Below, piece by piece: positions 1-11,220 of a DNA stretch of 64,000 nucleotides (the stretch's first letter is position 1; each line of letters opens with the position of its first letter). Below the pieces are notes generated by a model, which saw nothing but the letters and a program-made list of their open reading frames with translations, was not told where the DNA came from and did no database searches. Both the position numbers and the translations under genes were made by a program. This DNA comes from Acidobacteriaceae bacterium (GTDB lineage: Bacteria > Acidobacteriota > Terriglobia > Terriglobales > Acidobacteriaceae): the NCBI GenBank assembly GCA_028283655.1, contig JAPWKE010000003.1, positions 3,286,001-3,350,000 of the forward strand. The letters are read 5' to 3'.

Positions 1-448
1 CGTCGTCCAGCCGCTGGCTGAAGCCGTTGCCCTCGCGAAGCGCCACCATCTCCAGCGAGTTGATCGCGCTGAGCAGGTGCTCAAACTCATCGTTCAGCGT
101 CGGGTCGCTCTTGATGTCGATGCCGCTCGACATCATCGTGTCGACGGCGTAATCAAAGTCCTGACGAGCTGCATCCAGCCGGTTTGCGTTGTAGTTCCGA
201 ACGCCCGAGGCGTAGCTCGTCTCCGCGCGCGAGATAATTGCGGCCACCTTAGCATCATGCTGGCTGTCCGCGCTCTGCGCCGTGGCCGCTGCACTCTGCT
301 GCTGTTGCTGAGCCACCGTCGTCGGCGCTTTGCCGTACGCGGGAATGCTGTTTGGTGCGCCCGCCTGCGCGGTGTCGCTCGGACATCCTGTCAACACAGC
401 AAGCAACGGAGCTACCGCCAACGCTGTCAGAAATTTTCGATTACCCAT
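1..448 (-). CDS. MltD-like lytic transglycosylase lipoprotein, N-terminal part
   Basis: Partial gene that runs off the left edge; 149 residues are visible. It begins MGNRKFLTAL and has a lipobox LTGC near residue 22, so it is probably a lipid-anchored envelope protein. A Gln/Ala-rich linker follows, then a helical segment with ARQDFDYAVDTMM and NSLEMVALREGNGF. That arrangement resembles the N-terminus of acidobacterial LysM/SLT-domain transglycosylases (MltD type), which cleave peptidoglycan glycan strands. The catalytic domain lies outside the window, so the function is inferred from the N-terminus only. It is divergent from lepA, with about 150 bp between them for two promoters. Confidence 0.6.
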   Translation of the reverse strand, partial: MGNRKFLTALAVAPLLAVLTGCPSDTAQAGAPNSIPAYGKAPTTVAQQQQQSAAATAQSADSQHDAKVAAIISRAETSYASGVRNYNANRLDAARQDFDYAVDTMMSSGIDIKSDPTLNDEFEHLLSAINSLEMVALREGNGFSQRLDD

Positions 449-599
449 GATGGCGCGGCGGTTCCCCTGCATCCTGCCATTGTATGACGCAGCCCGGCTA
501 CTTCCGTGAGGTGGTTCACCATCTGGAAACAGGCACCGCCCTGACCGCCCTACACTGCTATCCTAGAGATTCGCAGGCTATTCGCCGCGCCTTCTATTC

Positions 600-2402
<1,803 letters not shown>

Positions 2403-2508
2403 GTCCTGCTCCGTTACAGTGAAAGACTCGCTTCCTTTGCGCGCAGATCGTCGTAACAAAGTACGTTCGTAGATTTTGGGGCGCTAGAGGCATAACCAAG
2501 CTTACAAA

Positions 2509-2544
2509 GCGCAAGGCCTTCCGACTCAACGGAAGGCCTTGCGC
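2509..2544. terminator. Bidirectional hairpin terminator between lepA and zapA
   Basis: Perfect 15-bp inverted repeat, GCGCAAGGCCTTCCG with its complement, around the loop ACTCAA. It lies between the ends of two convergent genes. T-rich sequence follows on the minus strand (TTTGTAAG), so it could end transcription from both sides. Confidence 0.8.
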
Positions 2545-2565
2545 GTTTCAAACTTGTCAGAGAGA

Positions 2566-2946
2566 CTAGCCGACCTTGCGCTCGTCGAAGATCGCGTCCA
2601 GCATCCCGTTCAACGAGCCGGTCTTCGTCCGCACCGTCGACTGCGACTGCTCAAAGCGCGAGGTCAGCGTCTCATAGCGTGTACGCAGCGTCACCAGCTC
2701 GTCCGCAATGTTCAGCGAAGCCAGCACCGCGACGCGCAGCGAGTCCACCGTAGCGCCGTGCGCTGAGACAGCGCGCATCTTCGCGTCCACCAACTGGGCC
2801 AGCTTTTCGATGTACTCAGGGTCCGTACCGCGCAACTGGTAGACCTGGTCGTAGATGTCCACGACGACAGCTCCGCTCTCGCGGGCTTCAAGCTCTGCCC
2901 GGCTCTTCTCTGCAGCGGTTTGTGGTGTCATCTCGTTCAACGTCAA
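2566..2946 (-). CDS. zapA: Cell division protein ZapA
   Basis: 126 residues. After a short acidic lead, the core VVVDIYDQVYQLRGTDPEYI followed by KLAQLVDAKM matches the ZapA N-terminal domain, and a C-terminal helix forms the coiled-coil part. ZapA binds FtsZ and cross-links protofilaments at the division ring in the cytoplasm. The gene lies 15 bp downstream of a small coiled-coil gene on the same strand, probably one transcript. This pair is common in Acidobacteriota and suggests both proteins work at the Z-ring. Confidence 0.9.
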   Translation of the reverse strand: MTLNEMTPQTAAEKSRAELEARESGAVVVDIYDQVYQLRGTDPEYIEKLAQLVDAKMRAVSAHGATVDSLRVAVLASLNIADELVTLRTRYETLTSRFEQSQSTVRTKTGSLNGMLDAIFDERKVG

Positions 2947-2961
2947 TCTCCCAACTTCCAG

Positions 2962-3375
2962 TTACAGCAGTTCATCCATTTGCGACAACATCTTTTCTAC
3001 CCGCAGCCGAACCGTTTCACGCTCGCGGTGCAGGTTCTCGACCTCCGACTGCGAGGCAGAAGCTACGGCGAGCTTTTCGTGCAATCCAGCCGCTTCCGCA
3101 TGGGCTCCGGCGAGCTGGTTCTGCGTTTCCGCCAGTTTGGCTTCCAGCGTTTCTACCTGCACACGAAGCGCTTCCGACTCATGCTGCGCGTGGCCCTTCG
3201 CCTCGGTGACGTCGGCCAGTTCCTTGCGGAGACCATCGACTTCGCCACGAGCCCAGTCACGAGCTTCTTCTGCCGTGGCGCGAGCTTCGCGTTCCTTGCG
3301 GATCAGCTCGACAGCTTGAAGCACACGCGCTTCAAGCGCCTGAAACTCGTCCACACTGATCGTCGCTGAACCCAT
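2962..3375 (-). CDS. ZapB-like coiled-coil protein upstream of zapA
   Basis: 137 residues, almost entirely heptad-rich helix. It opens MGSATISVDEFQALEARV and is then rich in Glu, Ala, Arg and Leu, ending EKMLSQMDELL. The composition and its position just upstream of zapA suggest a ZapB-like partner that would bridge ZapA to other divisome or nucleoid proteins. No catalytic motif is visible. The ZapB assignment rests on context and coiled-coil nature, not on a clear signature. Confidence 0.65.
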   Translation of the reverse strand: MGSATISVDEFQALEARVLQAVELIRKEREARATAEEARDWARGEVDGLRKELADVTEAKGHAQHESEALRVQVETLEAKLAETQNQLAGAHAEAAGLHEKLAVASASQSEVENLHRERETVRLRVEKMLSQMDELL

Positions 3376-3603
3376 TCGCCCGTTCCTTTACCGCAAAAAC
3401 CACGGTTTTCTCTTTGAAGTATAGCGATATCGAATGAGAATTCCGATTCCCGATTTACGGGTGTTTTGAGCCAGTGCCGATGTGGGTACCCCTCCCCCAG
3501 AGACTGCCTGACTGTCTGCCTTGATCTTATTGATTCTGCTTTACTTAACTTAGAGACTGATTGCCCGGCAGGCAACACTTTTTCCAAGATTTGCATAAGC
3601 TTT

Positions 3604-3968
3604 TCAGAGAAAAAAGAGAGAGATACGCATTTCTAGGCAGTCAGCCGCGGCTTGAGAATTCCACCCGGATCTTTCTTGATAGCTGAAGACCATCTTGGTC
3701 AGCGAAGCTCCGTACATCACCGTGTCCGTGGTGAGCGGATCGCCCTGTTCATTGCGGAGACCATAGGCATGCACATAACGAACCCTGCCATGATCGATCA
3801 AAGCAATCGCCAGGCCCATCGCATGCTCTGAGCCATCACCTGCTTCACCTTTGCGTCAATGGCGCTTCCGGTAGGGAGAGTATGGGTGGTCGTTTGCGCC
3901 AATGATTGCGCGGAGAAAGAAAACACCAACGCTGCGAGCAGAGCAAGCTTCGAAAGTGGCTTTTTCAT
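3604..3968 (-). pseudogene. Remnant of a secreted beta-lactamase-family serine hydrolase
   Basis: A signal peptide (MKKPLSKLALLAALVFSFSA, then QSLAQ) starts at 3968 and leads into IDAKVKQVMAQSM. The frame then breaks near 3820-3826. In the next frame the text continues MGLAIALIDHGRV, then YGASLTKMVF, which contains the S-x-x-K active-site motif of class C beta-lactamase/penicillin-binding-protein-like esterases. Inserting one base near GAGCATGCGATG would restore the frame. Homology stops soon after the SxxK motif, and the remaining 250 or more residues of the family are absent. So it carries one frameshift and a large 3' deletion and cannot encode the full enzyme. Confidence 0.75.
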
Positions 3969-4048
3969 GGTGAACGGAATTTTAGCGCATGGCAATGAAT
4001 CACACGCTGTGCGCTGAGTCTTACTATTTCCTGCCGTGACGCCACACG

Positions 4049-4081
4049 TTGCAGTTACCGGAGGAAGCCGGGTAACTGCAA
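4049..4081 (-). terminator. Hairpin just downstream of tyrS
   Basis: An 11-bp inverted repeat, TTGCAGTTACC with its complement, separated by 11 bases and starting 8 bp after the tyrS stop codon. It lacks a long T tract on the minus strand, so it may be a weak terminator or a 3' end stabiliser. Confidence 0.45.
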
Positions 4082-4088
4082 AGGCCGC

Positions 4089-5378
4089 TTAGGCGGTGAA
4101 AACGACGCGGACAGCCTTCTTGCCCAGCCGCAGCACAGGCGCTTCGCCCAGCGCTTCGCGCGTGATCGAGCGCTCGGCAAACTTCTCGCCGTTCACGCTG
4201 ACCGCGTTCTCGCCGAGCTTGCGCGTGGCTTCGCCGCCGGAGGCTGCGAGCTTTGCCAGGACCAACAACTTGGGCAGACGCACGGTGCCGTCTTCGCCGA
4301 GAAGACCCTCGCTCGCGAGCGAAATCTCCACCTCGGCTACATCCTCGCTCACCTTGCGCTGCTGGAACATCTCGGCCCAGCCGCGAGCCGCGTCTGCTGC
4401 GGCGTCCTTCGTGTGGAAGTCGGCGGTGATCATCTCCGCGAGGTTCTTCTTTGCCTGCATCGGGTGCAACGCGCCGCTGGCGACCTCGGCCTTCATCTGC
4501 TCAATATCGCTCGCGGGCATATCGGTAAGGAACGTCCAGTAGCGCCACATCAGTTCGTCGGAGACGCTCATCAACTTGCCGTACATCTCTGCCGGAGCCT
4601 CCGTTACGCCGATGAAGTTGCCCAGCGACTTCGACATCTTCTGTACGCCATCGAGGCCTTCGAGAATCGGCGTCATCAGCACAATCTGCGGCTTCTGCTC
4701 GGCGTCTCGCTGCAGATCGCGGCCACGCATCAGGTTGAACTTCTGGTCCGTGCCGCCCAGCTCGACATCGCAACGCAGCGCGACCGAGTCATAGCCCTGC
4801 ACCATCGGGTAAAGCAGTTCGTGGACGCTTATAGGCTGCTCATCCGTAAAGCGCTTATGAAAGTCCTCGCGCTCGAGCATCTGCGAAACCGTAAACTTGG
4901 CCGCGAGCTTCACCATGCCCTCAAAGCCAAGCTCGCCGAGCCACTCCGAGTTGTAGCGCACCTCGGTCTTCTCGCGATCCAGGATCTTGAAGACCTGCTC
5001 CTGATACGTAGCGGCGTTCACCGCAATCTGCTCGCGCGTCAGCGGCTTGCGCGTAACGTTCTTGCCGGTCGGATCGCCGATCAGCGCAGTCGCATCGCCG
5101 ATAAGAAAGATAACCGTGTGGCCGAGCTGCTGAAAGTGGCGCAGCTTGCGCATCAGCACCGTGTGGCCAAGGTGGAGGTCAGGCGCGGTGGGGTCAAACC
5201 CGGCCTTGATGCGCAGTGGCACACCGTTCTGGCGAGAGAGTTCGAGGCGCGCGCGTAGCGCTTCCTTGGAGTCGGACGTGGCGGCCGGAATCATCTCGGC
5301 GACGCCCTTCGTAATCAGATCGAGCTGCTCGTCGATGGGCGCAAAGGCGATAGACGGTGTGGTGTTGGCATCAGACAT
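4089..5378 (-). CDS. tyrS: Tyrosyl-tRNA synthetase
   Basis: 429 residues. The class I signatures are clear: HLGH at residues 69-72 in a [11 protein letters not shown] context, the tyrosine-site motif LGGTDQKFN near 208-215, and KMSKS at 247-251. A C-terminal S4-like RNA-binding region follows ([18 protein letters not shown]). The enzyme charges tRNA-Tyr in the cytosol. The form with a longer N-terminus and these motifs fits the TyrRS type related to TyrZ. It is a single gene, followed by the hairpin at 4049-4081. No T-box-like leader is evident upstream. Confidence 0.96.
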   Translation of the reverse strand: MSDANTTPSIAFAPIDEQLDLITKGVAEMIPAATSDSKEALRARLELSRQNGVPLRIKAGFDPTAPDLHLGHTVLMRKLRHFQQLGHTVIFLIGDATALIGDPTGKNVTRKPLTREQIAVNAATYQEQVFKILDREKTEVRYNSEWLGELGFEGMVKLAAKFTVSQMLEREDFHKRFTDEQPISVHELLYPMVQGYDSVALRCDVELGGTDQKFNLMRGRDLQRDAEQKPQIVLMTPILEGLDGVQKMSKSLGNFIGVTEAPAEMYGKLMSVSDELMWRYWTFLTDMPASDIEQMKAEVASGALHPMQAKKNLAEMITADFHTKDAAADAARGWAEMFQQRKVSEDVAEVEISLASEGLLGEDGTVRLPKLLVLAKLAASGGEATRKLGENAVSVNGEKFAERSITREALGEAPVLRLGKKAVRVVFTA

Positions 5379-5485
5379 AGTGGCGTCTTCAAGTATAAGA
5401 GCCGCCGCGCTCCGGCAGGCGCACCAAGAGTCGCAACGGCCCGTGGCACATATCCACGCCCAGTGTCGTTAGCCTTGGGAGCAGG

Positions 5486-5779
5486 ATGAGACTGACGTCA
5501 AAACCGCGAGCCGGTTCCGGAGTGCGCGAAGGCGCACGCGCCGTCACCACCGAGCCGGGCTTTCGCAACCCGAACGCCCAGGTCGTAGTCGCACGCACCG
5601 GCGCAGCCTCCACCCTGCGGGCCAACCAGGTGATCTACCGGATGAAGTGCCAGGGCTGCAGCCGGGAGTACGGCTGTAACGGCATGGACATCAAGGCACG
5701 GCTTTGCCCGTTCTGCCAGGGCGGAGCGGCCGCCGAACCGCTGCGCGACGACAGCGCACAGCCCACGCTCTTCGGCTAA
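5486..5779 (+). CDS. Small conserved zinc-finger-like protein
   Basis: 97 residues. The C-terminal half carries MKCQGCSREYGC, then LCPFCQGG: two CxxC pairs spaced like a zinc ribbon. The N-terminal half is basic and looks disordered. Proteins with the REYGCNGMDI core are, to my knowledge, common uncharacterised neighbours in Acidobacteriota. It could bind nucleic acid or act as a metal-bound adaptor, but nothing here shows which. It is divergent from tyrS and about 320 bp upstream of rpoD. Confidence 0.6.
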   Translation: MRLTSKPRAGSGVREGARAVTTEPGFRNPNAQVVVARTGAASTLRANQVIYRMKCQGCSREYGCNGMDIKARLCPFCQGGAAAEPLRDDSAQPTLFG

Positions 5780-5845
5780 GCGTCGAAAACCGCCTTCCGG
5801 ACCACAAACGCTACCGCAACCCTGCATCTTTTTCCACAACTTCCC

Positions 5846-5861
5846 GTCTAATTTGTTAGAC
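5846..5861. promoter_or_regulatory. Palindrome GTCTAA-TTTG-TTAGAC upstream of rpoD
   Basis: Perfect 6-bp inverted repeat around TTTG, about 240 bp before the rpoD start. A near-identical 16-mer (15 of 16 bases) occurs at 11231-11246, directly before the FecR-like gene. Two matches that close suggest a shared binding site, but no regulator is identified. Confidence 0.3.
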
Positions 5862-6102
5862 TGGTTCTCGCTGGAGACGTGCGCCTTGAGTGCCTGAAAG
5901 CCTTCCCTGCGCGGATTTTTGATCCGCCAAATGTGCTTAGGCCTGCGCCCGCGGCCCTGACCGCAACCCAATGTCCCGCGATCCGATCTAACCCAGGGAG
6001 AGCTGTCTGTGTACCAGCCGGTGCACACGCGTCCCGCAGATATTGATTTTCCGCCCGCGTTGGTCGCAGCTCACGCACCGGGCTAATCAGGAGTGCCGCC
6101 TC

Positions 6103-7818
6103 ATGGCTGAAGAAATCGACAAGTACGAAGAAGACGTAGACCGGATCATCGAGACCGGCAAAGACAAGGGATTCCTCACGTTTGGCGACGTGAATGACAT
6201 GATCTCGGGCGACGTGACGAACTCCGATCAGCTCGACGATCTGTTGATGACGATCAACACGCAGGGCATCGACGTGTTGAACTCCGAGTCACGCCGCTCG
6301 CGCCAGGAAATTGAACGCGATACCGAAGAAGTTGACGAAGACTCCGACGACGTCGAACTCGATCTGACGCCCGGCCAGCTGGAAAAGACCAACGACCCGG
6401 TCCGCATGTACCTGCGCGAAATGGGTACCGTGCCGCTGCTGACGCGTGAAGGCGAAGTCGAAATCGCCAAGCGTATCGAGCGCGGACAACTCCGCGTCAT
6501 GAAGGCGATCTCCCGTTCGGCGATCGTGATTCGCGAGATCGTGGGCCTCGGCGAAGATCTGAAGCGCGGCGTCCGCAACATCAAGGAAGTCGTCACCTTC
6601 GACGAAGAAGAGCTGACCGAAGACATCCTTGCGGCACGCGTAAAGGCAACAGCCACGCGCATCGACGCGCTGGTGAAGCACCAGAAGAAGGCCGCCGACT
6701 ACGAAGCCAAGGCTGCAGAGCCGACCGGCAAGGACGCCAAGGCCAAGGAAAAGGAACGCCGCAAGTATCGCTGGCTGATGGGCCGCGAGCTGGTGCAGAT
6801 TTCACGCGTCGTTCGCGACCTGAAGTACACCAACGCAGAAAAGAAGCGTCTGCTCGACCGCGTGAACAAGACGGTCGACTCGATGCGTACGCTCGAGCGC
6901 CAGATCAAGACGCTGGACGCCAAGTTTGACGCGTCTAAGAGCGAAGAGCTGAAGAAGGAGTATCGCCGCCAGCAGAAGAACTGCCGCGTCGACCTCGAAC
7001 GCCTGGAGCAGGACTCCGACATATCACTCGACGATCTGAAGCGCACACAGCGCGAGATGATCCAGGGTGACATGGACGCGGAGCGCGCCAAGCGCGAGCT
7101 CATCGAAGCGAACCTTCGTCTCGTCGTTTCGATCGCGAAGAAGTACACGAACCGTGGCCTGCAGTTCCTCGACCTGATCCAGGAAGGCAACATCGGCCTG
7201 ATGAAGGCCGTCGACAAGTTCGAGTATCGCCGTGGCTACAAGTTCTCGACGTACGCCACATGGTGGATCCGTCAGGCCATCACCCGCGCGATCGCCGATC
7301 AGGCCCGCACCATTCGTATCCCGGTGCACATGATTGAAACGATTAACAAGCTCATCCGCACCTCCCGTCAGCTGGTGCAGGAGCTCGGCCGCGAGGCTTC
7401 GTCGGAAGAGATCGCCAAGCGCATGGATATCCCTGTTGCGAAGGTCCGCAAGGTCCTGAAGATCGCGCAGGAGCCCATCTCGCTCGAGACTCCGATCGGT
7501 GAAGAAGAAGATTCGCATCTTGGTGACTTCATCGAAGATCGCATGGCGGTTTCGCCGTCGGATGCGGTTATCTCGGTGAATCTCAAGGAGTACACCTCGC
7601 AGGTGCTGCGCACGTTGACTCCGCGTGAAGAGCGCGTGATCAAGATGCGCTTCGGCCTCGAAGACGGCTCAGAGCACACGCTGGAAGAAGTAGGCCAGAG
7701 CTTCCAGGTTACCCGCGAACGTATCCGCCAGATCGAAGCGAAGGCTCTCCGCAAGCTGCGTCACCCGAGCCGCTCGCGCAAGCTGAAGGCGTTCGTCGAC
7801 GGTGTGAAGGAAATCTAA
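6103..7818 (+). CDS. rpoD: RNA polymerase primary sigma factor RpoD (sigma-70)
   Basis: 571 residues from the ATG at 6103, which follows an AGGAG site and gives [12 protein letters not shown]. An in-frame start at 6043 would add 20 residues unlike the family. Region 1.1 comes first, then region 1.2 ([21 protein letters not shown]), a charged non-conserved insert, region 2 with [21 protein letters not shown], region 3, and region 4.2 with TLEEVGQSF and [16 protein letters not shown]. This is the housekeeping sigma factor that directs RNA polymerase to most promoters. The 320 bp upstream contain no gene, so it may have its own promoter rather than the dnaG-rpoD arrangement of some bacteria. Confidence 0.97.
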   Translation: MAEEIDKYEEDVDRIIETGKDKGFLTFGDVNDMISGDVTNSDQLDDLLMTINTQGIDVLNSESRRSRQEIERDTEEVDEDSDDVELDLTPGQLEKTNDPVRMYLREMGTVPLLTREGEVEIAKRIERGQLRVMKAISRSAIVIREIVGLGEDLKRGVRNIKEVVTFDEEELTEDILAARVKATATRIDALVKHQKKAADYEAKAAEPTGKDAKAKEKERRKYRWLMGRELVQISRVVRDLKYTNAEKKRLLDRVNKTVDSMRTLERQIKTLDAKFDASKSEELKKEYRRQQKNCRVDLERLEQDSDISLDDLKRTQREMIQGDMDAERAKRELIEANLRLVVSIAKKYTNRGLQFLDLIQEGNIGLMKAVDKFEYRRGYKFSTYATWWIRQAITRAIADQARTIRIPVHMIETINKLIRTSRQLVQELGREASSEEIAKRMDIPVAKVRKVLKIAQEPISLETPIGEEEDSHLGDFIEDRMAVSPSDAVISVNLKEYTSQVLRTLTPREERVIKMRFGLEDGSEHTLEEVGQSFQVTRERIRQIEAKALRKLRHPSRSRKLKAFVDGVKEI

Positions 7819-7837
7819 GCTATCCCATCTGCAACAC

Positions 7838-7863
7838 AAAGGCCCCGCAAAAGCGGGGCCTTT
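7838..7863 (+). terminator. rpoD terminator
   Basis: An 11-bp GC-rich stem, AAGGCCCCGC type, around the loop AAAA and followed by TTTGTATT. It starts about 20 bp after the rpoD stop. A classic intrinsic terminator. Confidence 0.85.
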
Positions 7864-8004
7864 GTATTGCCCCCCGAGAATCCGGCTTCACGCATGTACC
7901 GCACATTCGATCAAACTCGTCGGATGCATGTGACAGCCGCCACCAAACCTTTCCGCGCAGCCTCGATATACTTTCGGCAACTCGTGAGAGTTGAAGGAGC
8001 CTTC

Positions 8005-10134
8005 GTGCGCTTGCTTTCCCCGCGTCTTCTTGGTTGTCTGTTTTCGCTTTCCTGCTTTGCGATGAACGCAGCCGCACAAGCGCATCCCTCCCCCCACGCC
8101 GACTGGCCTACTTACGGCGGCGATGCAGGCGGACAGCGCTATACCGCCGCGACACAGATCACGCCAGCCAATCTTCAGAAGCTCAAACCCGCATGGACGT
8201 TCCACACCGGCGTGCTGACACAGAACCGGCCGGGCCTCGCAGGCTCTTCGTTTGAAGCCACGCCGATTCTCTTTCATGGCTCGCTTCTGCTCACTTCGCC
8301 GTTCGATGAAGTCTTCTCACTCGATCCTGCTACCGGCAAAGCACTATGGAACTTCGATCCGAAGCTGGGCGACGTCTCCAGCGCGGGCATTCTCACCTCG
8401 CGAGGCGTAGCGGCGTGGCCCCTCGCAACGGATGATGCCCCTCTGCCCGCTAACGCTGCGGCCTGCTCGGCACGCGTCTTCGTCGCCACCATGGACGCGC
8501 GGCTGATGGCGCTCGATGCCGCAACCGGCAAGCCTTGCCTCGACTTCGGCAAACAAGGCACCGTCAGTCTGCTGGGTGACGTTGGCTACAAGCCGCACGA
8601 TCCGTACTTCATGACCTCCCCGCCGACCGTCGTTAGCGATGCCGTGATCGTTGGCTCCGGCATCGGCGACAATCGCCGCGTGGATATTGAGTCCGGGCTG
8701 GTTCGTGCCTTCGATGCCCGCACAGGCAAGCTGCTTTGGAAGTGGGAGCCGCTGCCGTGGGCCGATCGCCAGAAGCTGCGCACCGGTGCAGGCAACGCGT
8801 GGAGCGTGATCGCCGCAGACCCCGAGCACAACCTCGTCTTCGTCCCCACCGGCGCACCCAGTCCTGACTTCTACGGCGGTCTGCGGCCTGGCGACAACCG
8901 CGATGCCAACTCCGTCGTTGCGCTCGACGCGTCTACGGGGCGTCGCGTATGGGGCTTCCAGGTGACGCACCACGATCTGTGGGATTACGACGTGGCTGCC
9001 GAGCCGTTGCTCTTCACGTGGCATGGGCCCGACGGCAAGCAGAACGTGCCGGCCATTGCGATCAACACCAAGCAGGGTATGGTCTTTGAGTTGAACCGGC
9101 TAACGGGTGAGCCGCTCTTCCCTGTCGACGAAAAGCCAGTGCCGAAGACAGATGTCCCGGGCGAAACTTCGTCGCCGACGCAGCCGTTTCAGCGCGTGGA
9201 CTCGCTGGCTCCGTTGACGATTCCCGGCGAGGACATGCTGGGAATGAATGCGGCTGACAACACAGAATGTCGGCAGATTCTCTCAGGGCTGCGGTATGAG
9301 GGGATATACACGCCGCCAACGCTCGGCGGGTCGCTGCAGTTTCCCGGCAACCTCGGCGGCGTGAACTGGGGATCAGCCTCGGTCGATCCCCAGACCGATG
9401 TGCTCTACGCCAACACCAATCGCTACGCCTTTATCGTGCAGCTTCAGCCACGGCAAACCGCGCTCGATGAGTATTTTTCGCATTGGGAAAACCCGCTCTA
9501 CACCTTTGGCGGATTGGCCCTGGTGCTGATTCTCGGCGTGGGTATGGTCAGGCGGCGGTCGATCTACCCCGGGACGACTGCCATGGTGCTTTGCGTTGTC
9601 GTCTTCGGCGGAGCAGCTATCGCCTTTCTCGTCCTGAACCACCAGGACCAGGTCGCACTGCATCAGCGGTCGCACTCCAACACCGAGCACTTCGGCTACG
9701 AGCACAGCGCTCAGGATGAAACGCCGTACTCGATCATCCGCAAGCCGTTCCGCACAGCGGCCGGACACCCGTGCGCGGTGATGCCGTTCGGCACACTCTC
9801 CGCGCTGAACCTGAACACGGGCAAGCTGGTCTTCTCGTCCACCCTCGGAACGCTGAACCACATTCAGCCTAAGACCGGCACCATCACCCTTGGCGGATCG
9901 CTGATCACAGCCAGCGGGCTGGCCTTCGCCGCAGCGACGCGAGAGCCGTTGCTGCGTGCGTTCGACTCTCACACCGGAAGCGAACTGTGGAGCGCTCCCC
10001 TGCCTGTGCCCGCACAGGCAACGCCGATGTCGTACACCTGGCACGGCAAGCAGTACGTCGTGATCGCTGCCGGTGGACACGGCGGCTTCGGGACGCCGAT
10101 CGGCGACAGCCTGATGGCTTTTGCCCTGGAGTAA
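8005..10134 (+). CDS. PQQ-dependent dehydrogenase (glucose dehydrogenase-like) with internal membrane segments
   Basis: 710 residues from the GTG at 8005, which has a GAAGGAG site and yields a signal peptide ending NAAAQA. The upstream in-frame TTG at 7867 overlaps the rpoD terminator and is not credible. The periplasmic beta-propeller has WPTYGGDAGGQRY, repeated DxxTGK.LW blade motifs and HHDLWDYDVAAEP, as in quinoprotein sugar and alcohol dehydrogenases that pass electrons to the respiratory chain. Unusually, two hydrophobic segments (about 499-518 and 521-546, joined by RRR) interrupt the propeller between NRYAFIVQL and the next blade, so the protein may be membrane-anchored from the middle. 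Substrate is not determinable. It stands alone and ends at a strong hairpin. Confidence 0.85.
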   Translation: MRLLSPRLLGCLFSLSCFAMNAAAQAHPSPHADWPTYGGDAGGQRYTAATQITPANLQKLKPAWTFHTGVLTQNRPGLAGSSFEATPILFHGSLLLTSPFDEVFSLDPATGKALWNFDPKLGDVSSAGILTSRGVAAWPLATDDAPLPANAAACSARVFVATMDARLMALDAATGKPCLDFGKQGTVSLLGDVGYKPHDPYFMTSPPTVVSDAVIVGSGIGDNRRVDIESGLVRAFDARTGKLLWKWEPLPWADRQKLRTGAGNAWSVIAADPEHNLVFVPTGAPSPDFYGGLRPGDNRDANSVVALDASTGRRVWGFQVTHHDLWDYDVAAEPLLFTWHGPDGKQNVPAIAINTKQGMVFELNRLTGEPLFPVDEKPVPKTDVPGETSSPTQPFQRVDSLAPLTIPGEDMLGMNAADNTECRQILSGLRYEGIYTPPTLGGSLQFPGNLGGVNWGSASVDPQTDVLYANTNRYAFIVQLQPRQTALDEYFSHWENPLYTFGGLALVLILGVGMVRRRSIYPGTTAMVLCVVVFGGAAIAFLVLNHQDQVALHQRSHSNTEHFGYEHSAQDETPYSIIRKPFRTAAGHPCAVMPFGTLSALNLNTGKLVFSSTLGTLNHIQPKTGTITLGGSLITASGLAFAAATREPLLRAFDSHTGSELWSAPLPVPAQATPMSYTWHGKQYVVIAAGGHGGFGTPIGDSLMAFALE

Positions 10135-10153
10135 ACCGCAATAAGACAAAGAA

Positions 10154-10188
10154 AAAGGGGCTGCGTTCGCGAAGAACGCAGCCCCTTT
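10154..10188. terminator. Bidirectional hairpin terminator
   Basis: Perfect 15-bp stem, AAAGGGGCTGCGTTC with its complement, loop GCGAA, flanked by A-rich sequence on the left and TTTGATG on the right. It sits between the convergent PQQ dehydrogenase and FecR-like genes and can serve both. Confidence 0.85.
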
Positions 10189-10200
10189 GATGTATCAGCC

Positions 10201-11220
10201 TTAGCGATGACCGCCGCCACCACCGTGGAAGCCACCGCCACCACCGCCGTGGAAACCACCACCACCGCCGCCATGGAAACCACCACCACCGCCGCCATGG
10301 AAGCCGCCAAAACCGCCGCCTCCACGATAGCCACCATATCCGCCACGGTAACCACCGTATCCACCGCGATAGCCGTAACCACCGCCGTAGTAGCCACCAT
10401 AGTAGCCAAGGCCTAGCCCCCAACCGTAGCCGGGATAACCAAAGCCCCAGCCCCAACCGGGATAGCCGTAGCCGTATCCATAACCGTAGTACGGATAACC
10501 GGCATAGAAGCCGTCACCGTAATAGCCGTAATCGCTCGCGCAGCCATCGCAACCGCTGTCGGTGTATCCCTGCGGATAGCCCTGCTGCTGCTGACCGTTC
10601 TTCATCGCGACATCCGACGGACCAGCACCACCGCTCCACGGCAGAATGTCGGCCTGCGCCTGCGAGTCATAGAGGTCGTCCGGATGCGGGTGGCCGTTGA
10701 GTACAACACCCTGCCCTTCCTTCACCGTCTTGCCCTCGGCGTTCGCAGGAGCATCCGGAGCGAAGACCTTCGCCTCGCCATGCAGTACGGAGACACGGTT
10801 GGTCTGCGCATTCAGCGTATAAAAGCCGTCGCGGATAAGGTCGACCTGGCCGCCGGGAAGATCGATGAGAATCAGAGCGCCGTCTGCCGGGTTGTCAACA
10901 ATCACGTTCGCCTTACCACTGCTGAGGCGAAGCTCTGTGCGACCGTTGCCGGTGGCGATGGTTTCCAGTTGCGTGTTCGTCAGCACGCGAACGCCCTGCG
11001 CCGGGTTCAGAACATGCGTTGCAATCTGGCCGCGAAGGTGATGGGGACGATCCTGTTGCACCTGTGGCATGGGCTGATCGGCAGCATAGCTGGTCGAGGC
11101 AGAAGCGGACGGCGCCGGGCGCTCAATCGGGGCAGCGTCCTGTACGGGCGACATCTGGGCAAAAGCCACACTGCTCGAGAGAGCCAGCACCGCGAAAACA
11201 AGCTTGTAATTCGGGGTCAT
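10201..11220 (-). CDS. Secreted FecR-domain protein with Gly/Tyr/His-rich tail
   Basis: 339 residues. A signal peptide (MTPNYKLVFAVLALSSSVAFA) is followed by a Pro/Ser linker. A FecR-like beta domain comes next, with GRTELRLSSGKANVIVDNP and GQVDLIRDGFYTLNAQTNRVSVLHGEAKVFAP. The last 115 residues are extreme low complexity: first Tyr/Gly/Trp-rich (GYGYGYGYPGWGWGFGYPG), then four GGFHG units spaced by runs of Gly. FecR domains usually sense or scaffold at the envelope. Here there is no sigma factor next door, so a structural or surface-coating role is possible. The start follows an AGGAG site. At the DNA level the tail is a 24-bp tandem repeat. Confidence 0.7.
   Translation of the reverse strand: MTPNYKLVFAVLALSSSVAFAQMSPVQDAAPIERPAPSASASTSYAADQPMPQVQQDRPHHLRGQIATHVLNPAQGVRVLTNTQLETIATGNGRTELRLSSGKANVIVDNPADGALILIDLPGGQVDLIRDGFYTLNAQTNRVSVLHGEAKVFAPDAPANAEGKTVKEGQGVVLNGHPHPDDLYDSQAQADILPWSGGAGPSDVAMKNGQQQQGYPQGYTDSGCDGCASDYGYYGDGFYAGYPYYGYGYGYGYPGWGWGFGYPGYGWGLGLGYYGGYYGGGYGYRGGYGGYRGGYGGYRGGGGFGGFHGGGGGGFHGGGGGGFHGGGGGGFHGGGGGHR
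10210..10315 (-). repeat. 24-bp tandem repeat coding the GGGGGFHG tail
   Basis: Imperfect copies of a 24-bp CCACC/CCGCC-rich unit encode GGGGGFHG within the 3' end of the FecR-like gene. Such repeats are prone to length change by slippage. Confidence 0.7.

Noticed and set aside
10205-10320. Possible CRISPR array
   Set aside because: Repeat is in-frame coding Gly/Phe/His units; no spacers.
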